Positions 1 to 5,166 of a stretch of DNA of 5,166 nt are shown here, piece by piece (the stretch's first letter is position 1; each line of letters starts with the position of its first letter). Below the pieces are notes generated by a model. It was not told the origin of the DNA. It did no database searches and saw nothing but the letters and a program-made list of their open reading frames with translations. A program made the position numbers and the translations under genes. Source of the stretch: Hyphomicrobiales bacterium (GTDB lineage: Bacteria > Pseudomonadota > Alphaproteobacteria > Rhizobiales > Xanthobacteraceae); assembly GCA_026400425.1 (NCBI GenBank), contig JAPLPC010000528.1, forward strand, positions 3,176 through 8,341, given 5' to 3'.

Positions 1-5
1 GAGCA

Positions 6-890
6 GTGCCTTTGACCGCCGCGACCATCATTCAGAGCCTGGCCAGCGGTTTGCTGATGGGGCTGCTCTACGGCCTGCTTGCGGTCGGCCTCGCGCTGAT
101 CTTCGGGTTGATGGACGTCACCAACTTCGCCCATGGCGAATTCCTGATGTTGGCGATGTATCTCACTTTCTTCCTGTTCATGTTCTGGGCGGTGGATCCG
201 CTGCTGTCGATCCCGCTGGTCGCGGCCGGCATGTTCGTGTTCGGTGCGGTGATCTATTTGATCATCATTCGTTTTGCGATGCGCGCCAAAGCCAATATCG
301 GCATGGTGCAGATCTTCGCCACCTTCGGCCTCGCCATCCTGATGCGTGGTCTGGCGCAATTCTTCTTCACCCCGGACTATCGCAGCATTCCAAATTCGAT
401 CCTGGGCGGCAAGACGATCTCGATCGCCGGCGTGTTCCTGCCGGTGCCGCAACTGGTCGGCGCGCTGATCTCGATCGCCGCCTTCGGTGCGCTGTACTTC
501 TTCATGAAAAAAACCGATTTCGGCCGCGCGCTGGAAGCGACGCGCGAAGACGCCGGCGCCGTGGCGCTGGTCGGCATCGACAAGAACAAAGTGTTCGCGC
601 TCGGCTGGGGCCTAGGCTCGGCATTGATCGGCCTGGCCGGCGGCGTGATGGCGATCTTCTTCTACATCTATCCAGATGTCGGCGCCTCGTTCGCGCTGAT
701 CGCCTATGTCACCGTGGCGCTCGGCGGTTTCGGTAGCGTGTTCGGTGCGTTCGCGGGCGGCATCATCGTCGGACTGGTGGAGGCGACCACCGCCATGATC
801 CTGCCGCCGTCGCTCAAATCGGTCGGCATCTATGCCGTCTATCTCCTTGTGGTCTTCATTCGCCCGCGCGGCCTGTTCGGATCGATCTGA
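6..890 (+). CDS. livH: HAAT-family ABC importer permease (LivH type)
   Basis: This is an inner-membrane permease of a branched-chain amino acid type ABC importer; it should pair with the LivM-like protein encoded next. The 294-residue product is strongly hydrophobic, with about eight likely membrane segments. It carries the LivH-typical motif NFAHGEF (residues 40-46) just after the first long hydrophobic stretch. A cytoplasmic EAA-like loop, the contact with the ATPases, lies at about 174-192 (RALEATRED...VGID). The C-terminal ending FIRPRGLFG is also usual for LivH, and the length matches the family. The start is uncertain: GTG at 6 is used here, but TTG at 12 has GAG eight bases upstream, and the reading frame is open to the window edge, so an earlier start cannot be excluded. 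The stop overlaps the livM start by one base (TGATG). Family assignment is firm; the substrate is not known from sequence, since HAAT systems also carry amides, urea and aromatic acids. Confidence 0.93.
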   Translation: MPLTAATIIQSLASGLLMGLLYGLLAVGLALIFGLMDVTNFAHGEFLMLAMYLTFFLFMFWAVDPLLSIPLVAAGMFVFGAVIYLIIIRFAMRAKANIGMVQIFATFGLAILMRGLAQFFFTPDYRSIPNSILGGKTISIAGVFLPVPQLVGALISIAAFGALYFFMKKTDFGRALEATREDAGAVALVGIDKNKVFALGWGLGSALIGLAGGVMAIFFYIYPDVGASFALIAYVTVALGGFGSVFGAFAGGIIVGLVEATTAMILPPSLKSVGIYAVYLLVVFIRPRGLFGSI

Positions 891-1869
891 TGGACAGCTT
901 CACCCAACGCCGTCGCCGCGACCTTATCCTCGCCGCCATTCTCGCGGCCATCGCCGCCTGCGTGCCGTTCTTCGTCAAGGACGTCTATGTCCAGAACATC
1001 ATGGTTCTGACCCTGATGTATGCGGCGCTGTCGCAGGCCTGGAACATTCTCGGCGGCTATTGCGGCCAGATCTCGCTCGGCCACGCGCTGTATTTCGGTC
1101 TCGGCGCCTACACGACGGCGCTGCTATTCACCAAATTCGGCGTCCTGCCCTGGTTCGGCATGCTGGCCGGCGGCGCGATCTCGTCGGTGATCGCATTGGC
1201 GCTCGGCTATCCCACCTTCCGTCTGCGCGGCCACTACTTCGTCATCGCCACCATCGTGATCGCCGAAATCGGCTTCCTGCTGTTCCACAACTGGGACTAT
1301 GCCGGCGCCGCACTCGGCATCGACATCCCCGTCCGCGGTGACAGCTGGGCCAAGTTCCAGTTCACCCGCAGCAAGCTTCCGTTCTATTACTTCGCTCTCG
1401 TCTTCTGCTGCGTCGCCTGGTTCATCACCTGGTGGCTGGAAGACTCCAAATGGGGCTTCTGGTGGCGCGCTGTGAAGGACAATCCCGATGCCGCCGAAAG
1501 CCTTGGCGTCGTCGTGTTCAATTCCAAAATGGGCGCTGCCGCCGTGTCGGCGTTCCTGACTGCGATCGGTGGCGCGTTCTACGCGCAGTTCGTCTCCTAT
1601 ATCGATCCGGAAAGCGTGATGACGTTCCAGTTTTCGCTGCTGATGGCACTGCCGGCGGTGCTCGGCGGCATCGGCACGCTGTGGGGGCCGGTGCTCGGCG
1701 CCGTCATCCTGATTCCGATGACCGAACTGACGCGCTCCTTCATCGGCGGCTCCGGCCGCGGCGTCGATCTGATTCTCTATGGCGCTGTGATCGTCTTGAT
1801 CTCGCTGGCGCGGCCCGACGGCGTGATCGGCCTGTTCTCACGCCGACCGGCTTCGAAGGGAGTGCCGCA

Positions 1870-1873
<4 letters not shown>
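890..1873 (+). CDS. livM: HAAT-family ABC importer permease (LivM type)
   Basis: This is the second inner-membrane permease, expected to form the translocation pore as a heterodimer with LivH. It has 327 residues, a normal LivM length. The N-terminus is short and basic (QRRRR at 6-10), followed by multiple hydrophobic segments. The LivM hallmark NILGGYCGQISLGHA (52-66) is present and continues into FGLGAY. The ATPase-contact loop lies at about 189-207 (RAVKDNPDAAESLGV), and the C-terminus has the usual ARPDGVIGLF. The ATG at 890 overlaps the livH stop. Only a weak Shine-Dalgarno-like GGA (879-881) precedes it, so translational coupling to livH is likely. The 3' end overlaps livG by four bases (ATGA). 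The residues after about 315 (SRRPASKGVPQ) form a short polar tail. Confidence 0.94.
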
Positions 1874-3292
<1,419 letters not shown>

Positions 3293-3313
3293 AGCCCAGC
3301 CTCGCTCCCCTCA

Positions 3314-3412
3314 GCCGTCATTGCGAGGAGCGAAGCGACGCGGCAATCCAGTTCTTTATGGCAGCGGAAAAGACTGGATTGCTTCGTCGCAAGGGCTCCT
3401 CACAATGACGGC
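3314..3412. repeat. Long imperfect inverted repeat (REP/BIME-like element) between convergent genes
   Basis: The left arm (3314-3351) begins GCCGTCATTGCGAGGAGC and ends CAATCCAG. The right arm (3374-3412) begins CTGGATTG and ends ACAATGACGGC. The right arm's reverse complement matches the left arm except at the middle GAA/CCTT, at CG/AA near the inner end, and at one C/T. The 22-base centre can extend the stem (TCTTT 3353-3357 with AAAGA 3369-3373, one bulge). Almost the whole 133-base gap between livF and the aldolase gene is taken up by this element. The GTCATTGCGAG...GCAATCCAG consensus is a dispersed intergenic palindrome I recognise from Bradyrhizobium-type genomes. Lying between convergent genes, it could fold in both transcripts and stabilise 3' ends or act as a two-way terminator; that role is inference. 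Confidence 0.85.
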
Positions 3413-3425
3413 AGATAAGTCACTG

Positions 3426-4091
3426 TCAGTGCCCGTGCCCATCTTGCTCCGGCAGCGTGCGCCCGAACACCTGCACGAGATCTTTCACCTGCTCCGGCGA
3501 TAAATAGCGTGGGTTCAGGCCGCGCAGCAGCAGATGCAGCCTGGCCGTCTCCTCCAGTTCCTCCATCGCATAGACCGCCGCTTCAAGGTTGTCGCCGGCC
3601 ACCACCGGGCCGTGATTGGCGAGCAGCACCGACGCGTATTTTCCGGCCAGTCCCTTGATCGCATCGGCCACTGCGGGATCGCCCGGCCGGTAATAGGGCA
3701 GCACCGCTGTGGCGCCGCATTTCATTACATAATACGGTGTCATCGGCGGCAGTGCCGCGCGCGGGTCGATGTCCGGCAGCATCGAGATCGCCACCGCATG
3801 CGTCGAATGCAGATGGACGACTGCGCCGGCACTGCTGCGGGTGTCGTAGATGGCCGTGTGCAACGGCACTTCCTTGGTCGGCTTGTCGCCGGAGATCAAA
3901 CGGCCGCTGCTGTCGAGCCGCGACAGTTTTGCCGGATCGAGCCAGCCCAGCGAGGCATTGGTCGGCGTCACCAGCCAGCCGCCGTCGTCGCAGCGCACGC
4001 TGATATTGCCGGACGAGCCCGGCGTCAGCCCACGGTCGAACAGCGAGCGACCGAGACGGCAGATGTCGTCACGCAGCGTTGTTTCGCTCAC
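3426..4091 (-). CDS. otnC: Class II aldolase-family 3-oxo-tetronate 4-phosphate decarboxylase
   Basis: Members of this OtnC group decarboxylate 3-oxo-tetronate 4-phosphate to dihydroxyacetone phosphate and CO2, using a divalent metal, in the cytoplasm. The 221-residue product has class II aldolase/adducin features in order: a phosphate-binding GSSGNIS (25-31), catalytic-acid Glu74 in KEVPLH (73-78), metal ligands His93 and His95 in HLHSTH, and a third ligand His160 in ANHGPVVAG. The GTG at 4091 is chosen as start because it gives MSETTLRDDICRLG, a typical N-terminus, and GGAG (4100-4103) lies eight bases upstream; GTG 4094 is equally possible. The frame stays open to a TTG at 4151, but those extra 20 residues look like leader DNA. 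The C-terminus ends in a His-rich GHGH. The gene converges with livF and diverges from the dehydrogenase gene. Fuculose-phosphate aldolase or an unassigned aldolase is the alternative; the LtnD- and OtnI-like neighbours favour OtnC. Confidence 0.85.
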   Translation of the reverse strand: MSETTLRDDICRLGRSLFDRGLTPGSSGNISVRCDDGGWLVTPTNASLGWLDPAKLSRLDSSGRLISGDKPTKEVPLHTAIYDTRSSAGAVVHLHSTHAVAISMLPDIDPRAALPPMTPYYVMKCGATAVLPYYRPGDPAVADAIKGLAGKYASVLLANHGPVVAGDNLEAAVYAMEELEETARLHLLLRGLNPRYLSPEQVKDLVQVFGRTLPEQDGHGH

Positions 4092-4214
4092 CACATTTTC
4101 TCCGGCATATTCTCCCGATCGCGTTGTCCCACGCTTTTGCAGCATGGCCAAGCCGTGTTACCGAGAACCAAGGCCGCGCCACAGCGGCCAGTGAGGAAGC
4201 CGAAGGATACCGCC
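4092..4214. promoter_or_regulatory. Divergent control region between the decarboxylase and dehydrogenase genes
   Basis: This is the only gap in the window between divergently transcribed genes, so both promoters of the tetronate genes most likely lie here. It holds the minus-strand Shine-Dalgarno GGAG (4100-4103) and the plus-strand AAGGA (4203-4207). I found no convincing -35/-10 pair on either strand and no clear operator other than the small inverted repeat listed separately. If the decarboxylase started at TTG 4151 the gap would shrink to 63 bases. Confidence 0.5.
4172..4189 (+). repeat. Small perfect inverted repeat just upstream of ltnD
   Basis: GGCCGC (4172-4177) and GCGGCC (4184-4189) are exact reverse complements around a six-base spacer GCCACA. 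The repeat ends 13 bases before the ltnD ribosome binding site. It could be a leader hairpin or half of an operator, but short GC palindromes also arise by chance in such DNA. Confidence 0.35.
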
Positions 4215-5081
4215 ATGCAAGCCGCCACGAAACCGCGCGTCGCCGTCATCGGTCTCGGATCGATGGGCTATGGCATGGCGCAATCGCTGCGCAACGCCGG
4301 CTTCGACGTCACCGGCTGCGGCGCCGCAACACCGGCCGAAGCCGCCGCCCGAGCCGATATCGTCGTCAGCGTCGTCGTCAATGCCGCCCAGACCGAAACC
4401 ATCCTGTTCGGCGACGGCGGCGTCGCCGAGACGCTGGCACCCGGTGCCGTGTTCGTCTCGTCAGCGACGATGGATCCCGATGTCGCCCGCCGCCTTGCGC
4501 AAAAGCTCGAAGCCACCGGTCGGCATTATCTCGATGCCCCGATCTCCGGCGGCGCGCAGCGCGCGGCACAGGGCGAACTGACGATCCTGGCCTCCGGCAG
4601 TGCAGCCGCCTTCGCCAGGGCGCGACCGGCGCTCGATGCGATGGCGGCTAAACTCTACGAACTCGGCGACGCTGCGGGGCAGGGCGCCGCCTTCAAGATG
4701 ATCAACCAGTTGCTGGCAGGCGTGCATATCGCCGCGGCGTCCGAAGCGATCGCCTTCGCGGCCAAACAGGGCCTCGACATCCGCAAGGTCTATGAGGTGA
4801 TCACCGCCTCGGCCGGCAATTCGTGGATGTTCGAAAACCGCATGCCGCATGTGCTCGATGGCGATTACACGCCACGCAGCGCGGTGGATATTTTCGTCAA
4901 GGATCTCGGCATCATCCAGGATATGGCACGCACCGCTAAATTTCCGGTGCCGGTGTCCGCAGCGGCGCTGCAAATGTTCCTCATGACATCGGCGTCCGGC
5001 ATGGGCCGCGATGACGATGCTTCGGTGGCGCGCATGTATGCGCAGGTGACCGGGACGACACTCCCTGGTGACAAGACGTAA
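4215..5081 (+). CDS. ltnD: Beta-hydroxyacid dehydrogenase, L-threonate dehydrogenase type, with shortened Rossmann domain
   Basis: LtnD enzymes oxidise L-threonate to 2-oxo-tetronate with NAD+ in the cytoplasm. The 288-residue product shows the dinucleotide loop GLGSMG (13-18), the substrate-binding motif DAPISGG (107-113), catalytic Lys161 in FKMINQLLAG, and GNSWMFENRM (201-210). VDIFVKDLGI (224-233) follows, and the end is TLPGDKT. The second half, especially NSWMFENR and SAVDIFVKDLG, is characteristic of the LtnD group rather than of hydroxyisobutyrate dehydrogenases in general. The start ATG 4215 has AAGGA seven bases upstream. An oddity lies near residues 35-37: after strand two (FDVTGC) the sequence goes directly to AATPAEAAARADIV. 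Relatives have about 17-20 more residues here, containing the coenzyme-selecting acidic residue and the next helix. The frame is intact. The gene precedes otnI by 14 bases, in one operon. The family is sure; activity is uncertain because of the gap. Confidence 0.88.
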   Translation: MQAATKPRVAVIGLGSMGYGMAQSLRNAGFDVTGCGAATPAEAAARADIVVSVVVNAAQTETILFGDGGVAETLAPGAVFVSSATMDPDVARRLAQKLEATGRHYLDAPISGGAQRAAQGELTILASGSAAAFARARPALDAMAAKLYELGDAAGQGAAFKMINQLLAGVHIAAASEAIAFAAKQGLDIRKVYEVITASAGNSWMFENRMPHVLDGDYTPRSAVDIFVKDLGIIQDMARTAKFPVPVSAAALQMFLMTSASGMGRDDDASVARMYAQVTGTTLPGDKT

Positions 5082-5095
5082 TCCGGAGACAAACG

Positions 5096-5166
5096 ATGCC
5101 CCGCTTCGCCGCCAATCTCAGCATGATGTTCAACGAGCATCCGTTTCTCGATCGCTTCGATGCCGC
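5096..5166 (+). CDS. otnI: 2-oxo-tetronate isomerase, hydroxypyruvate isomerase family (5' fragment)
   Basis: Only the first 23 codons are in the window; the gene runs off the right edge. The residues MPRFAANLSMMFNEHPFLDR match the N-terminal beta strand of the hydroxypyruvate isomerase / OtnI TIM-barrel family, where FAANLSMMFNE is strongly conserved. OtnI converts 2-oxo-tetronate to 3-oxo-tetronate, the step after LtnD. The ATG at 5096 has GGAG (5085-5088) seven bases upstream, and the gene follows the ltnD stop by 14 bases, so the two are very likely co-transcribed. With so little sequence, plain hydroxypyruvate isomerase (hyi) cannot be excluded; the neighbouring ltnD- and otnC-like genes favour OtnI. 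Confidence 0.75.
   Translation, partial: MPRFAANLSMMFNEHPFLDRFDA

Noticed and set aside
3421..3431. A short palindrome CACTGTCAGTG at the otnC stop codon.
   Set aside because: Five-base arms around a single base cannot form a stable hairpin loop, and no T-run follows on either strand.
3321..3503. A 60-codon plus-strand open frame starting in the intergenic repeat.
   Set aside because: It lies in the palindrome and then antisense to the 3' end of otnC. No ribosome site or protein-like composition supports it.
4136..4152. A sigma-54-like sequence on the minus strand (TGGCCATGCTGCAA).
   Set aside because: The GG and GC elements are about two bases too close for the -24/-12 spacing, and the first block matches the consensus only in part.
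3534..4214. A long plus-strand open frame that runs through the antisense of otnC and into ltnD, which would make a 515-residue fusion protein.
   Set aside because: The upstream part is antisense to a clear class II aldolase gene, its translation is rich in Arg, His and Gln without motifs, and ltnD has its own ATG and ribosome site at 4215.

Overview
The window reads as chromosomal DNA of a GC-rich alphaproteobacterium, most likely in the Bradyrhizobium / Rhodopseudomonas group (Nitrobacteraceae). The basis is the strong G/C preference at third codon positions, the tightly packed liv-type ABC operon, and an intergenic palindrome of the 'CGTCATTGCGAG...GCAATCCAG' type that I associate with these genomes. 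The genus is inferred from general appearance, not from a search.

Left part (1-3292, + strand): four overlapping genes encode the membrane and ATPase parts of a HAAT (branched-chain amino acid family) ABC importer, in the order livH-livM-livG-livF (permease, permease, ATPase, ATPase). All junctions overlap by 1 to 17 nt, so translation is probably coupled. The periplasmic binding protein that would define the substrate is not in the window. The two ATPases are unequal. LivG lacks a recognisable ABC signature (LSGGQ), while LivF has a perfect signature but Glu and Gln in place of the Q-loop Gln and switch His. Together they predict one canonical and one degenerate ATP site.

Middle (3293-3425): a convergent intergenic gap is almost filled by one long imperfect inverted repeat (about 99 nt), a REP/BIME-like element.

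Right part (3426-5166): genes of four-carbon acid sugar (tetronate/threonate) catabolism. A class II aldolase-family decarboxylase (otnC-like, - strand) diverges from a beta-hydroxyacid dehydrogenase (ltnD-like, + strand). The dehydrogenase is followed 14 nt later by the first 23 codons of an otnI-like isomerase that runs off the window. In the known pathway LtnD oxidises L-threonate to 2-oxo-tetronate, OtnI isomerises it to 3-oxo-tetronate, OtnK phosphorylates it, and OtnC decarboxylates the product to dihydroxyacetone phosphate. The kinase OtnK is not in the window. The ltnD product appears to lack about 17-20 residues of its Rossmann fold, which is the most unusual coding observation here.

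I see no CRISPR array, transposase, tRNA or rRNA. No wholly new system is evident. The points most worth checking are the shortened LtnD, the asymmetric ATPase pair, and the possibility that the adjacent importer carries a sugar acid rather than an amino acid.
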